Source: an uncultured Lachnospiraceae bacterium
GTDB lineage: Bacteria > Bacillota > Clostridia > Lachnospirales > Lachnospiraceae
Length of the DNA stretch: 56,424 nucleotides
Direction of reading: 5' to 3'
NCBI GenBank assembly: GCA_947626365.1
Contig: CANQRW010000014.1
Span: 1 to 56,424 of the forward strand
Position numbers and translations under genes: made by a program. This document shows, piece by piece, positions 34,535 through 44,226 of this stretch (positions are counted from its first letter, which is position 1; each line of letters begins with the position of its first letter). The notes beneath the pieces are model-generated. The model was not told the origin of the DNA. It saw only the letters and a program-made list of their open reading frames with translations, and ran no database searches.

Positions 34535-35749
34535 CTACTCATACCGCAGCGCCTCGATTGGTTCTTCCATGGCCGCCTTCCTGGCCGGATACAGCCCGAA
34601 AAACGCGCCCACCGCCGCCGCGAAGGATATGGCGACGATCACTACGATGGGACGGATGACCACTTTCTGCTGAAGCAGGGCTCCGGCGGCATAGAGGAGC
34701 CCGGACGCGAACAGCACGCCGACGAGGCCGCCGAAGGCGGACAGGATCGCGGATTCCGTCAAAAACTGGAGAAGAATGTCCTCCGTGCGCGCTCCCAGCG
34801 CTTTGCGGATCCCAATCTCCCGGGTCCGCTCCGTAACCGACACCATCATAATGTTCATGATTCCGATGCCGCCCACCAGCAGGGAAATGGCCGCGATGCA
34901 GCCGATGGCCGCCGAAAACGCCGCCATATATCCGCTCAGCATGTTGCTGTTCTCAATCGACGAGTTGATGTAAAAATCCTCCGGTTCCCGGCTCTTGATC
35001 CTGGCGATATAGGCGGTAAGCCGCTTTGTAAAATCTTCCATATTCACATCTTTTTCCGCGTACACGCGGCAGAGCAGGAAGTGATCGTTGGGATAGGTTA
35101 AGATCGACCAGGGAATGTAACAGGCTCCCTCATCCCGGCCCATGGAAAACACAAGCCTGCGAAACAGGTTTGTTTCCTCCTCACAGACGCCGACGATCGT
35201 ATACTCGTCCGTATATCCGCCGATGGTAGTGCGGAACGTCCTCCCGACAGCATTTTCGGTTCCAAACAGTTTTTTCGCGCTGTCCGCGTCCAGCACTACA
35301 TTATTGCTGCGGCCCAGGACATCTTCCTCCGTGAGAAACCGCCCGCTTTTCATGACAATGGGCACCACTTCAGGAAAATTATAATCAACTCCCGAAAAAT
35401 CGAAGGTCATTTTGGAATGGCCCGCGGTCACCCTGCTTCTCACGTCCGGGGCAGAATCAATATAAGCGATCTCGTCCTCAAACTGGCTGCGGATCTGAGC
35501 CAGTTCGTCCATCGTAAAATAGTCGCTTTCTCTTACGTCCTTCACCTTATCTTCATCAATCCGCACGCTGACCTTGGTAGCGCCGTTTGCCACAAAGGCG
35601 TCTTCAATGATCAGGCGCATGCTGTCGCCGATGGCGACGATGATGATCACCGATCCGATACCGATGATGATTCCCAGCATGGTTAAAAGAGATCTCATCC
35701 GGTTGGCCCGGATGGCCTGAAGGGCCATCCTTATGTTTTCAATCAGCAT
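34535..35749 (-). CDS. MacB-type ABC permease, first of two
   Basis: A 404-residue permease with the same plan as its paralogue at 33240: first helix RMRSLLTMLGIIIGIGSVII, an external domain, then FtsX helices including GGIGIMNIMMVSVTERTREI. The external domain has diverged more than the membrane parts, as expected for subunits that meet different partners or substrates. Its start overlaps the ATPase stop by 11 bp (stop 35739, start 35749), implying translational coupling. A MacB homodimer normally needs only one such gene, so the two may form a heterodimer. Confidence 0.9.
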   Translation of the reverse strand: MLIENIRMALQAIRANRMRSLLTMLGIIIGIGSVIIIVAIGDSMRLIIEDAFVANGATKVSVRIDEDKVKDVRESDYFTMDELAQIRSQFEDEIAYIDSAPDVRSRVTAGHSKMTFDFSGVDYNFPEVVPIVMKSGRFLTEEDVLGRSNNVVLDADSAKKLFGTENAVGRTFRTTIGGYTDEYTIVGVCEEETNLFRRLVFSMGRDEGACYIPWSILTYPNDHFLLCRVYAEKDVNMEDFTKRLTAYIARIKSREPEDFYINSSIENSNMLSGYMAAFSAAIGCIAAISLLVGGIGIMNIMMVSVTERTREIGIRKALGARTEDILLQFLTESAILSAFGGLVGVLFASGLLYAAGALLQQKVVIRPIVVIVAISFAAAVGAFFGLYPARKAAMEEPIEALRYE

Positions 35750-36563
35750 CCCCGGCCTCCTCTCTTCTGTAAAGGCTTCCGTACAGACCGCTGAGGTGCT
35801 GCTTCCCGCCGCGCTTTGTGGGATTTAAGTTCTTTTCGTCGCTGATCATGCAGCCGTCAGAAAATCGAAGGATGCGGTCGGTGTAAGCGGCGATATTATC
35901 CTCGTGGGTGACGACGACAACCGTCGCTCCGGCTTCGTGCAGCTCTGAGAACATCTCCATGATCTCGATGGAAGCGGCTGTATCCAGATTTCCCGTAGGC
36001 TCATCAGCTAAGATCAGCGGCGGGTCATTAGCCAGGGCCCGGGCGATGGCCACCCGCTGCCTCTGGCCGCCGGACATCTCATTGGGCATATGGGATAAGC
36101 GGGCCCCAAGCCCCACGCATTCCAGAAGCTCCTTCGCCCTCTTTGTCCGTTTCCCGGCCGGGATCCGCGCGTAAGTCATGGGCAGCTCCACATTTTTCAG
36201 GGCCGTTGTGCGGGCAATCAGATTAAAGGACTGGAACACGAATCCGATCTTGCGGTTGCGGATGGCCGAAAGCTCGTTGGGCGTGAGATCCGCCACGTCA
36301 ATGCCATCAAGATAATAATGGCCCAGCGTAGGCCGGTCAAGGCATCCCAGTATGTTCATGAGCGTGGATTTTCCGGAACCGGAATGACCCATGATGGCCA
36401 CAAACTCGCCGCGGCGGATGGTCAGATTGATCCGGTTTAAACCCAGGACCTTGATCGCCCCAGTGTCGTAAATCTTCGCGAGGTCCACCAGGCGGATCAG
36501 TTCATCCCCTGCCTTCCCCCCGTTTTTTTTCTCATTTTCAGAAAATGCAGTCTTCTCCGGCAT
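35739..36563 (-). CDS. MacB/LolD-type ABC ATPase
   Basis: A 274-residue ATPase of the MacB/LolD class: Walker [11 protein letters not shown]-loop [20 protein letters not shown], signature [15 protein letters not shown], Walker [13 protein letters not shown] and [16 protein letters not shown]. The N-terminal 25 residues are an unusual charged extension ([20 protein letters not shown]). It lies between the adaptor gene (12 bp upstream) and the permeases, with which it should form the inner motor of the exporter. Confidence 0.93.
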   Translation of the reverse strand: MPEKTAFSENEKKNGGKAGDELIRLVDLAKIYDTGAIKVLGLNRINLTIRRGEFVAIMGHSGSGKSTLMNILGCLDRPTLGHYYLDGIDVADLTPNELSAIRNRKIGFVFQSFNLIARTTALKNVELPMTYARIPAGKRTKRAKELLECVGLGARLSHMPNEMSGGQRQRVAIARALANDPPLILADEPTGNLDTAASIEIMEMFSELHEAGATVVVVTHEDNIAAYTDRILRFSDGCMISDEKNLNPTKRGGKQHLSGLYGSLYRREEAGDAD

Positions 36564-36574
36564 AGCGTGCCCCC

Positions 36575-37903
36575 TTACTTTCGGGCGGCAGATACCGCCA
36601 TACCCTCGGTATAATCCACGGAAGGAACTTCCAGCACCTGCGTATTCTCGTCGATGGTCTCGCCCTCCTCCGGAATCACCTCCACATTCACATCATCTTC
36701 CACGCCGATGGTAATCGGAATCTGATGGAGCGCGCCGTCCCGGATGGTCTGTATGTATATCTTGTCTCCAATCTGCAGCATTGAGGAAGCCGGCACCGTC
36801 AGCACATTTTCCGCCGTATCCAGAATGATCCTGGCCCGGGCCGTGATCCCTGCGATCAATTTCGTATCGGTGTCCATAATGCGGATCGTGATAGGAACGA
36901 CCCGCTCCGTGGAACTGCCGTCCTTTTCCTCACCTGTCGGTGAGATGGAGACGATCTCTCCCCGCAGCTTGTCGCCATTTAAAATGTCAGCGGAGATTTC
37001 CGCCTCCTGCCCCACGGAAACCTTTCCGATGGAGTATTCGCTGATCTGCACCTTCATCTCAAGGGTATCCAGATTCATGATCTCAAAAAGCGGGGTGTCG
37101 TCCTCCGACTTGTCGGCGAAACGGCCGACTTTGGTATTGACGCGCACCAGCGTCCCGTCAATGGGGGCAAGAATCTTTGTGTCGTCAATCTGCCTCAGGG
37201 CCTTCTCGTACTGCAGTTTCTCCGTCTCCGCCTTTATGCGGTAACTCTCCGGGGCCACCGCCCTGCCATCCAGTACCGTGTAGGCTTCCCGCGCGCGAAC
37301 CGCGTCGTCAAACGCTGCCTGCGCCGTTTCCAGCTCGACCTGGGACACGCTGCCGCCGTCGGCCAGAACCTTCATCCGGTCATAGTTTTCCTGGGCAAGC
37401 CGTACATCCTGCACCGCCTTCGCGTAACCCAGCTCCGCTTCCTTATCCATCTCCTCGCAGGTACTGACCGCAAGGTCGTAGGCGTTTTTCGCGATCTCCA
37501 GGTCTCTCCTCAAAGCGGTGTCATCGAGAACCGCGATCAGCTGCCCCTGCGTTACCCGCTCTCCCTCGGAAACCGCGATCTCCAGAATCTCCGCGTGAAC
37601 ATTGGACACGATATCCACACTGTCCGTCCCGGACACCGGCCCGCTGACGGTAAGGGTACTCTCAATATCTTTGCGTGTCGGATTGATCACCGCCACCTGC
37701 TTGGCGTCACTGCCGCTGCTTCCAATCGCCCAAAAGACTCCGGCGGCCACGACAATCAGGGCTGCGGCTATGATGAGCCCGCGCCGGCTTCCGCGCCGTT
37801 TCTTTTTCTTCTCACCCGGACTTTCCGGAAGATTTTCGTCCTGTCCCATCAGCTGTTTGATCTCGTCATCAATTTTTTTTCCTTCGGTATTTTCCGCTGC
37901 CAT
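36575..37903 (-). CDS. MacA/HlyD-type adaptor (membrane fusion protein)
   Basis: A 442-residue protein anchored by one N-terminal helix (about residues 40-60) after a charged cytoplasmic segment with KKKKRRGSRRG. The outside part has the biotinyl-lipoyl strands (DIVSNVHAEILEIAVSEGERVTQG), an alpha-helical hairpin (about residues 130-215), the returning lipoyl half (ILAPIDGTLVRVNTKVGRF) and beta-barrel domains. In monoderm bacteria such proteins assemble with MacB-like permeases across the wall. First in the operon; AAAGGAG precedes the ATG. Confidence 0.9.
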   Translation of the reverse strand: MAAENTEGKKIDDEIKQLMGQDENLPESPGEKKKKRRGSRRGLIIAAALIVVAAGVFWAIGSSGSDAKQVAVINPTRKDIESTLTVSGPVSGTDSVDIVSNVHAEILEIAVSEGERVTQGQLIAVLDDTALRRDLEIAKNAYDLAVSTCEEMDKEAELGYAKAVQDVRLAQENYDRMKVLADGGSVSQVELETAQAAFDDAVRAREAYTVLDGRAVAPESYRIKAETEKLQYEKALRQIDDTKILAPIDGTLVRVNTKVGRFADKSEDDTPLFEIMNLDTLEMKVQISEYSIGKVSVGQEAEISADILNGDKLRGEIVSISPTGEEKDGSSTERVVPITIRIMDTDTKLIAGITARARIILDTAENVLTVPASSMLQIGDKIYIQTIRDGALHQIPITIGVEDDVNVEVIPEEGETIDENTQVLEVPSVDYTEGMAVSAARK

Positions 37904-37962
37904 ACTGCTCCTTTCCGCTCCGCGGCCTGTCCGCTCCCTGCAATAAATTAATCCTACCTGAC

Positions 37963-37973
37963 ATTATACCATA
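37963..37973 (-). promoter_or_regulatory. Extended -10 promoter of the MacAB-like operon
   Basis: The minus strand reads TATGGTATAAT: a perfect TATAAT with the TGN extension. No good -35 is present at 17 bases, as is allowed for extended -10 promoters. It is about 60 bp upstream of the adaptor start. Confidence 0.6.
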
Positions 37974-38043
37974 GATTCTGAATCACCTGTCCGGACATTT
38001 ACGCAATCAAATCCATACTTTTACGCAATTGCCGCGGGATAGT

Positions 38044-38079
38044 TCAAAATACCTCCGGCATATCCACGCCGGAGGTATT
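38044..38079 (-). terminator. Terminator of purA
   Basis: A perfect 12-bp stem (38048-38059 with 38068-38079) with an 8-base loop; on the minus strand TTTTG follows. It lies about 50 bp after the purA stop. Confidence 0.8.
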
Positions 38080-38130
38080 TCCTGCCTCTTCCATTCCATA
38101 TTTCTTATTCCCGTCATTCGTTTCCGCAAT

Positions 38131-39420
38131 TCAGTCAACAGATTCATTCCGGTAGATGATCTCGTCTCTGCCCGGTCCATTGGATACCATGGTAATGGGG
38201 ACGCCGATTTCCTTCTCGATAAACTCGACGTAATTGCGGCAGTTTTCCGGAAGATCCTCGTACTTGCGGATTCCGCGGATCTCGCACTTCCAGCCGGGAA
38301 GCTTCACATAAACCGGTTTTGCCTTCTCAAGCTTCACTGTCGTCGGAAAATCCTTTATAATCTCTCCGTCAACCTCGTAGCCTACGCAGACGGGAAGTTC
38401 ATCCAGATACCCCAGCACATCCAAGACCGTCAGGGCCACCTCCGTGGCTCCCTGGATCCGGCAGCCGTAGCGGGTAGCCACCGCGTCAAACCAGCCCATA
38501 CGTCTGGGACGGCCTGTAGTCGCGCCGAACTCTCCTCCGTCGCCGCCTCTGCGTCTCAGCTCATCGGCCTCGCCGCCGAAAATCTCGCTGACGAAGGCGC
38601 CTGCGCCCACAGCGCTGGAGTAGGCCTTCACTACCGTGATGATATCTTTAATCTCATAGGGCGGAATCCCCGCGCCGATGGCTCCATATGCCGCCAGGGT
38701 GGAAGAAGAAGTCACCATGGGATAGATGCCGTGATCCGGATCCTTCAGGGAACCCAGCTGGCCTTCCAGAAGGATGGTCTTTCCTTCCTTCAGGGCTTCA
38801 TGGAGATAAGCCGATACATCGCACACATAAGGCGCTACCATATCACGGTACTGATGAAGGGTCTCCATAAGCTCCGCCGGGTCGATTGGCGGCTTATGAT
38901 ACAGATGCTCCAGCATTATATTCTTCAGGGTGCAGACACGGTCCACCTTCTCAACGAGGGTCTCCTCGTCAAACAATTCGCTGACCTGAAAACCGATTTT
39001 GGCGTATTTATCCGAATAGAAGGGCGCGATGCCGGATTTGGTGGAACCGAAGGACTTGCCGGCAAGGCGGGCCTCCTCATAGGTATCAAAAAGAACATGA
39101 TAAGGCATCAGAATCTGAGCCCGGTCGGACACCAGGATCCTGGGCTTAGGCACTCCCCTGTCCACCAGGGACTGAATCTCATCCATCAGATAAGGAATAT
39201 TCAGCGCCACTCCATTGCCGATGATGCTGGTGGTGTGGTCATAGAACACACCGGATGGCAGCAGGTGAAGGGCAAATTTACCATAATTATTGATAATGGT
39301 GTGGCCGGCATTGCTGCCGCCCTGGAACCGGACGATAATATCGGACTCCCTGGCAAGCATATCCGTGATCTTGCCTTTTCCCTCATCGCCCCAGTTGGCG
39401 CCTACGATTGCTCTTACCAT
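38131..39420 (-). CDS. purA: Adenylosuccinate synthase
   Basis: A 429-residue enzyme that makes adenylosuccinate from IMP, aspartate and GTP in AMP synthesis. The GTP-binding N-terminus reads VRAIVGANWGDEGKGKITDM with catalytic Asp and the conserved FQGGSNAGHTI with catalytic His. GSTKSGIAPFYSDKYAK is the IMP loop, and GATTGRPRRMGWFD the late conserved block. The usual Gln residue of GRQRR/GDEG-type family variants is kept where expected. AAGGAGG precedes the ATG. A single-gene unit with its own terminator. Confidence 0.96.
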   Translation of the reverse strand: MVRAIVGANWGDEGKGKITDMLARESDIIVRFQGGSNAGHTIINNYGKFALHLLPSGVFYDHTTSIIGNGVALNIPYLMDEIQSLVDRGVPKPRILVSDRAQILMPYHVLFDTYEEARLAGKSFGSTKSGIAPFYSDKYAKIGFQVSELFDEETLVEKVDRVCTLKNIMLEHLYHKPPIDPAELMETLHQYRDMVAPYVCDVSAYLHEALKEGKTILLEGQLGSLKDPDHGIYPMVTSSSTLAAYGAIGAGIPPYEIKDIITVVKAYSSAVGAGAFVSEIFGGEADELRRRGGDGGEFGATTGRPRRMGWFDAVATRYGCRIQGATEVALTVLDVLGYLDELPVCVGYEVDGEIIKDFPTTVKLEKAKPVYVKLPGWKCEIRGIRKYEDLPENCRNYVEFIEKEIGVPITMVSNGPGRDEIIYRNESVD

Positions 39421-39570
39421 GTATAATTCCTCCTTACTTTTGCAGCTGTCCCCTTTTTGCGGCGGGTTCTCATATCCTGCTGCCGGCAGGTCTGCTTATC
39501 CCGCGCCGGCCGGGGTTTTCACAGCAAATATCAGTATATAAGAAAACCTCCCAAAATGCAAGGAATTTCT

Positions 39571-40662
39571 TTAACCGCCCGTTTTTTCTTTCAGGCCCTC
39601 ATACATCCGTTCCGAAGCCGGGATCCGGATTCCCAGCCGGCCGGCCTCCCGCACCAGATATCCGCTGAAGGTTTCCAGTTCCGACGGCTTTCCGTCGCGG
39701 ATATCCCTCTGCAGAGAACTGGTGGCATCGTCTCCGTAATCGTTGTAAAACTTGCGTATCACCGTATCGACATGTGATTCCGGGACGCCGACTCCCTTCG
39801 CGCGCGCCACCTCGCAGGCCTCGCGGATCAGCTGCTCGTACAGCTTCGCTTTCTCCGGGTCCGTCCGCAGCTGGCCGATGGTATTGTCATAGTAGGCAGT
39901 CGCCACATTGTAAGCGCAGTTCAGGATATACTTCTTCCAGATCTCGCGGCGGATATCCTCTGCCACCTTATAGTCAATGTCCGCCATGGTGAGGATCCGG
40001 GATACCTCTTCCACCTTTTCCTTCTGCCTCTCATCCGCGTTCTGAATCCCGATCCGCAGATTAGCGAACTGCCCCTGCTGCTCGATGGAATAATCCGGCC
40101 TGGCAAATGACACGATATAGATAAGGGAGTCCACCACTGTCGCCTTCCTCCCCGGCGTGAGGCCCATATCCCCGGCATCTGCCTGGTGACGCGCCTCCCC
40201 TGCATCTGGTTCCACATCCTCCCTGTGACACACGCTTCCGGCATCCGGTTCCGCATCCTCCCTGTGACACACGCCTCCGGCATCCGCCTCACTCAGGTTC
40301 AGAAGTTCCCGCACCCGGTCCCCAGCGTCCACGCCGTTCATGACCGGAATGATCACCGTCTCATCCGTCACTGCGTCGGCCATCTCGCGGCAGGCTCCCT
40401 CCAGCGAATAATTCTTCACACAGACAAATATATAGTCCTGAGGCTCCAGAAATTCCGCCGAGGAAACCACTTTCTCCGGCCTGCCCACCTTCTCGCCCTT
40501 ATACTCACTGTGAAGAACCAGTCCATGTTCCTCTATGGATCTGCCGCGTTCTCCCCTGGCTGCCAGCGTTACATGGGGAAACGCCTGAAGCAGCATGCCT
40601 GCCAGATAACCTCCTACGCCTCCCACGCCGATTACCGCTATTTTCTTATCCCGCATGTCCAT
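39571..40662 (-). CDS. Ketopantoate reductase-like (ApbA/PanE) oxidoreductase with repeat insertion
   Basis: A 363-residue NADPH-dependent reductase. The Rossmann fingerprint is IAVIGVGGVGGYLAGML (residues 7-23), followed by family blocks YIFVCVKNYSLEGAC and VIPVMNGVDAGDRV, and the C-terminal KKYILNCAYNVATAYYDNTIG with catalytic Lys region. PanE is normally about 300 residues; the excess comes from a roughly 45-residue insertion after RVRELLNL, built of 13-residue repeats containing VCHRED. ATG 40662 after AAGGAG with a long 12-nt spacing is chosen; upstream codons lack family similarity. The enzyme may serve pantothenate synthesis or another 2-keto acid. Confidence 0.85.
   Translation of the reverse strand: MDMRDKKIAVIGVGGVGGYLAGMLLQAFPHVTLAARGERGRSIEEHGLVLHSEYKGEKVGRPEKVVSSAEFLEPQDYIFVCVKNYSLEGACREMADAVTDETVIIPVMNGVDAGDRVRELLNLSEADAGGVCHREDAEPDAGSVCHREDVEPDAGEARHQADAGDMGLTPGRKATVVDSLIYIVSFARPDYSIEQQGQFANLRIGIQNADERQKEKVEEVSRILTMADIDYKVAEDIRREIWKKYILNCAYNVATAYYDNTIGQLRTDPEKAKLYEQLIREACEVARAKGVGVPESHVDTVIRKFYNDYGDDATSSLQRDIRDGKPSELETFSGYLVREAGRLGIRIPASERMYEGLKEKTGG
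40203..40290 (-). repeat. In-frame 39-bp repeat in the reductase gene
   Basis: Unit starts at 40203, 40242 and 40281 are exactly 39 bp apart; two full copies and a partial one encode DAG-VCHRED-EP units. A further degraded copy seems to lie toward 40170. Confidence 0.85.
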
Positions 40663-40751
40663 ACGGTACTCACGCTCCTTCCATCTTAAAGCTTTCCTGT
40701 CTCGGAACATATCCTAGCATATCACAAATCCCGCCCTGTTTCCACTTGATT

Positions 40752-43238
40752 TTATTCATCCGTACCTGCCGTCCCTGCCCGAATCTGCCTCCCATCTGTG
40801 GTTATGATAACGGCACCTTCCTCCATGGTCAGAAAGCACCTGATGCCCCGTTCCTTCAGACGCTCCATCGTCTCCTTTCCCGGATGTCCGTAAGTGTTAT
40901 CCGCGCCGCAGGAAATCACCGCCCAGTCCGGATCTATATATTCCAGAAATGTTTCCGTAGTAGAATAATCGGAGCCGTGATGGGCGACCTTCAGAACCTG
41001 GATCTGTCCGGACGGGGCCAGCGCCCCGGAAGAGTTCTGTTCTCTCCGCCCATTCCCACGGCCCTCCTCCACCTGCTCCAGCCACCGGCCTTCTCCTTCA
41101 CCGCTTATGTCTCCTGTCAGAAGCAGTCTGACATCTCCATAGGAAGCTTCCAAAAGCAGCGAATGGTCATTGGTATCTTCCCTATAATCCTCATCCCCGG
41201 CATAAAGACAGCGCAGGTTCAGATTTCCCTGAATCTCATCTCCCGCCTTCATCCAGACGATCTCAGTCCCGGCCCGCTCCGCTGAACGGACCAGCTCCTC
41301 ATACTTCTTATCCCCCCTGCCGAGCCGCGGCAAAACCAGCGTATCTATGGCAATGCCGCAGTCAGATTCCAGCAGATACCTGACGCCTGATATATGATCC
41401 TCATCCCCGTGGCTTATGACGGCATAATCCACCCGGGAGATGCCGCTGTATTTCAGGAAAGGTTCCAAAATCTCCTCTCCCAGATTCTTATTGCTGGTAC
41501 TGCCGCCGTCTGCCAGAATCACCACATCCTTTGCCTCCAGGCAGATTCCGTCGCCCTGCCCCACATCCAGAAATGTCGCCCGCAAACCGGAGACCGGAAT
41601 GGGCATCAGAAGCAGAAAGCCTGCCAGAGTGCCAGCCGCGGCCATGATCGCGGCATAGTAAACCGCCGGATCCGTCTTCTGCATTTTCTCTTGCCCGGCT
41701 TCGCCCGGCTCTTCCTTTTCCGCGGTTTTTCTGTTCCGTCCGGCCAGGCAGAGGATTCCCAGCCACAGCAGCGCGTAAGCGCATATCTGCCCTAACCACG
41801 GCCTCCCTATGATCTGAATCGCTCCCGGCAGCCTTTCAGCCCTGCGGCACAGCCATTCATAAAATGCCAGTATCCAGTGACCGCTCCCCGCGGCCAGCCG
41901 CCCAAACGGAAGCCACACCGCCCCCAGAAGGATACCTCCGATCCCGGACAGAAGCACATACCCCATCAGCGGGATTACCAGCAGATTCAGGAAAAAACCG
42001 TAGACTGGATATTCGCAGAAGTGATACGCGATAATGGGAAACGTCACCACCTGAATCGCCAGACCTGCAGCGGCCGATTGAACCGCGGCGCTTTGGATTT
42101 TCCCCAGCCCCTGCTTCATGACCGGCAGCACGGCGCCTACAGCCAGCACAGCGCCGAAGGACAGCTGAAATCCGGCCTGAAACAAAATGGACGGGGATTG
42201 AATCAAAAGGAGAATGGCCGCCGCTGCCATGGCCGACAGAAGATCATATGTCCTTCCCAGCTTATCGGCCAGGAGCTGGCAGCACACCATGAGCACCGCT
42301 CTCATTACGCTGGCGGAAGAACCGGTCAGGATCCCGTAGCTGACCGTGAATGCTCCGGCCAGTGCCCCGGACACTTCAAATCCCATTCCCACGCGGCGGA
42401 ACAGCCGGTAAAGTCCCAATCCGATCAAGGATATATGCAGACCGCTGACTGCCAGCAGATGAGCGATCCCATTCTTTTGATACAGCTCATACACATCATC
42501 CGGCAGAGCCGACTTATCTCCCAGAACCACTGCCTGGAACAAACCCCGGTCATGAGAGTCACAGACATTTTCCAGCATATCCGCTGCCCATTCCTTCAGT
42601 CTCAGTATTCCGTCCAGATAAGGGGAATAGGCCCCGCCTGCGGCCTCTACATCATCGGAAAATACCCGTCCCTCAATTCCCAGCGCGTGATAGTACCTTC
42701 CGTAATCAAACTGTCCCGGATTCGTGGCTCTGCCCATCCGTTCCAGCTGTCCCCGGACCGAGACCTTCATTCCGATACGCAGCCGGGAACGGTCCGGCAC
42801 CTCGTCCAGATAGACCAGCACCGAGCCGTAATCCGCCACCCGGTCCCTGACATGAAGGCTCACCCTATCAAGCTGCAGCACCGCCTCGTAGGTCTCTCCG
42901 TTTCCGGGACTGATATCCGCCAGAATTCCCTCCAGGCGCGCCGGGCTGCCTTCCGCCAGCCGCTCCGCCGCTTCCGCTGTCTCCTCATACTTCTTTTCCG
43001 CCAGCCGGTCCGCTTCCAGGCGCCAGGCTCCCAGCGCCGCCATGAAAACAAACGGCAGCACCCAGTAGATTACCTGGCTGCTGCCGCTTAGTTTTCCTTC
43101 CTGTCTTCGTTTTTTCCACAGACAACAGACTCCGCACAGCGCAATTGCCGGAATCACTGCCTTTAATCCCACAGGCAGCAGCAGCCATACCTCTCCAAGT
43201 ACGAATCCCCCTGCCGCAAATACCAGTGGTCTCTTCAA
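40752..43238 (-). CDS. comEC: ComEC/Rec2 DNA-uptake channel
   Basis: An 828-residue membrane protein needed for natural transformation. N-terminal helices and a DUF4131 region (residues 1-190) precede the Competence domain, recognised by NGIAHLLAVSGLHISLIG and GILTGSSASVMRAVLM. The C-terminal beta-lactamase-like domain (from about residue 560) has FLDVGQGDGICLEA and SHGDEDHISGVRYLL, the metal-binding HxDxDH motif, so the putative DNA-degrading site is intact. It starts at TTG 43238, 7 nt after AAGGAG. comEA is not adjacent; GC-rich accessory in-frame linker (EEGRGNGRREQNSSG) is present near residue 740. Confidence 0.93.
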   Translation of the reverse strand: MKRPLVFAAGGFVLGEVWLLLPVGLKAVIPAIALCGVCCLWKKRRQEGKLSGSSQVIYWVLPFVFMAALGAWRLEADRLAEKKYEETAEAAERLAEGSPARLEGILADISPGNGETYEAVLQLDRVSLHVRDRVADYGSVLVYLDEVPDRSRLRIGMKVSVRGQLERMGRATNPGQFDYGRYYHALGIEGRVFSDDVEAAGGAYSPYLDGILRLKEWAADMLENVCDSHDRGLFQAVVLGDKSALPDDVYELYQKNGIAHLLAVSGLHISLIGLGLYRLFRRVGMGFEVSGALAGAFTVSYGILTGSSASVMRAVLMVCCQLLADKLGRTYDLLSAMAAAAILLLIQSPSILFQAGFQLSFGAVLAVGAVLPVMKQGLGKIQSAAVQSAAAGLAIQVVTFPIIAYHFCEYPVYGFFLNLLVIPLMGYVLLSGIGGILLGAVWLPFGRLAAGSGHWILAFYEWLCRRAERLPGAIQIIGRPWLGQICAYALLWLGILCLAGRNRKTAEKEEPGEAGQEKMQKTDPAVYYAAIMAAAGTLAGFLLLMPIPVSGLRATFLDVGQGDGICLEAKDVVILADGGSTSNKNLGEEILEPFLKYSGISRVDYAVISHGDEDHISGVRYLLESDCGIAIDTLVLPRLGRGDKKYEELVRSAERAGTEIVWMKAGDEIQGNLNLRCLYAGDEDYREDTNDHSLLLEASYGDVRLLLTGDISGEGEGRWLEQVEEGRGNGRREQNSSGALAPSGQIQVLKVAHHGSDYSTTETFLEYIDPDWAVISCGADNTYGHPGKETMERLKERGIRCFLTMEEGAVIITTDGRQIRAGTAGTDE

Positions 43239-43290
43239 TTCAATTCTCCTTTTTCAGCCGCGGTCCGCAGACTCCGCAGCACTATCCGCC

Positions 43291-44214
43291 TTATTGTCCA
43301 AACTCCAGATTTCTCTCAAACTGGGTGTCCAGGGACACCACATTCCGGAACATTACATTGGATGAGCCGTTCACCGTAATCTGCACCCGGCTGACTGTGG
43401 AAAGTTCGCCCAGGGAATTGACGATGGAATAGATCGGCACATACTCGTTGACCTCCAGAACACTGTTCAGAAAAACATTGTCAAAATTGATATAGCATAC
43501 GTTTTCACTGACCGACACATTGAGCAGGCCCAGTTCCGGGGGAAGAGTGGGATACCGGCCTGTCAGATGGGGGCCCTCGATCAGCTGTTCCACGATCAGC
43601 CGTTCCATGGAAGTGTTGATGCTGTGAACCACCTCCCGGTTCTCTTTCACAAGCCTCTGGCCGCTCTCATCCGTAAAATACAGCGTCAGCTGGCTCCTCT
43701 CGAAGGTGTTCACATCGCTGATACTCTCCACAAAATCCGTATCCGCAAGCAGCCCTACCGGCTGCCCATCCTGATTCAAAAGCGGCTGATCCGCCACATA
43801 AATGCTGATAAAATTCACTCCGTCGATCTGCGTCATGGTCTTCGTCAGAGCCGCCCTGCAGAGGATCTCTCTGGTAGCCGACATATTATCCCGGTTACTG
43901 TATCCTGCGTCAAAATACAGAAACAGCACATTATTTTCCAGCCTGTAACCCATGTAGCCTACAGAACTCGGAAGCGCGGTCTGGTTATCCACATCATTAG
44001 GCACATTTAAAAACTGTTCCATCAGCTCCGGTATCAATGCCTCCGCATCCGTCGTATCCGTTCCGTAGTCCTGGGAGGTTAAGGCGGTCAGTGAATTATC
44101 CAGATAATAGATTCGAAATGCGGCCGCCTTTTCCGGCTCCTGCACCCGGCTGTCCGCGCAGGCTGTCAGCAGAAGAAGCAGAAGAAGCAGGCCCTCCAAA
44201 ATACGATACCGCAT
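43291..44214 (-). CDS. Lipoprotein with two GerMN domains
   Basis: A 307-residue lipoprotein: leucine-rich signal peptide and lipobox LLTACADS (Cys near residue 19). The rest holds two GerMN-like domains, about residues 30-155 (ending GVNFISIYVADQPLLNQDGQP) and 165-300 (LTLYFTDESGQRLVKENREV, SINTSMERLIVEQLIEGP, GLLNVSVSENVCYINFDNVF). GerMN domains occur in the GerM germination protein and in actinobacterial LpqB. It begins 12 bp after the sensor kinase gene, so the two are cotranscribed and likely work together at the membrane surface. A direct role in germination is not implied. Confidence 0.87.
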   Translation of the reverse strand: MRYRILEGLLLLLLLLTACADSRVQEPEKAAAFRIYYLDNSLTALTSQDYGTDTTDAEALIPELMEQFLNVPNDVDNQTALPSSVGYMGYRLENNVLFLYFDAGYSNRDNMSATREILCRAALTKTMTQIDGVNFISIYVADQPLLNQDGQPVGLLADTDFVESISDVNTFERSQLTLYFTDESGQRLVKENREVVHSINTSMERLIVEQLIEGPHLTGRYPTLPPELGLLNVSVSENVCYINFDNVFLNSVLEVNEYVPIYSIVNSLGELSTVSRVQITVNGSSNVMFRNVVSLDTQFERNLEFGQ

Positions 44215-44226
44215 GATCCCGCCCTC

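Noticed and set aside
36534-36546. CodY-like ATTTTCAGAAAAT sequence
   Set aside because: It lies within the first codons of the ABC ATPase gene in the middle of an operon, and part of it encodes the charged N-terminus; most likely chance.
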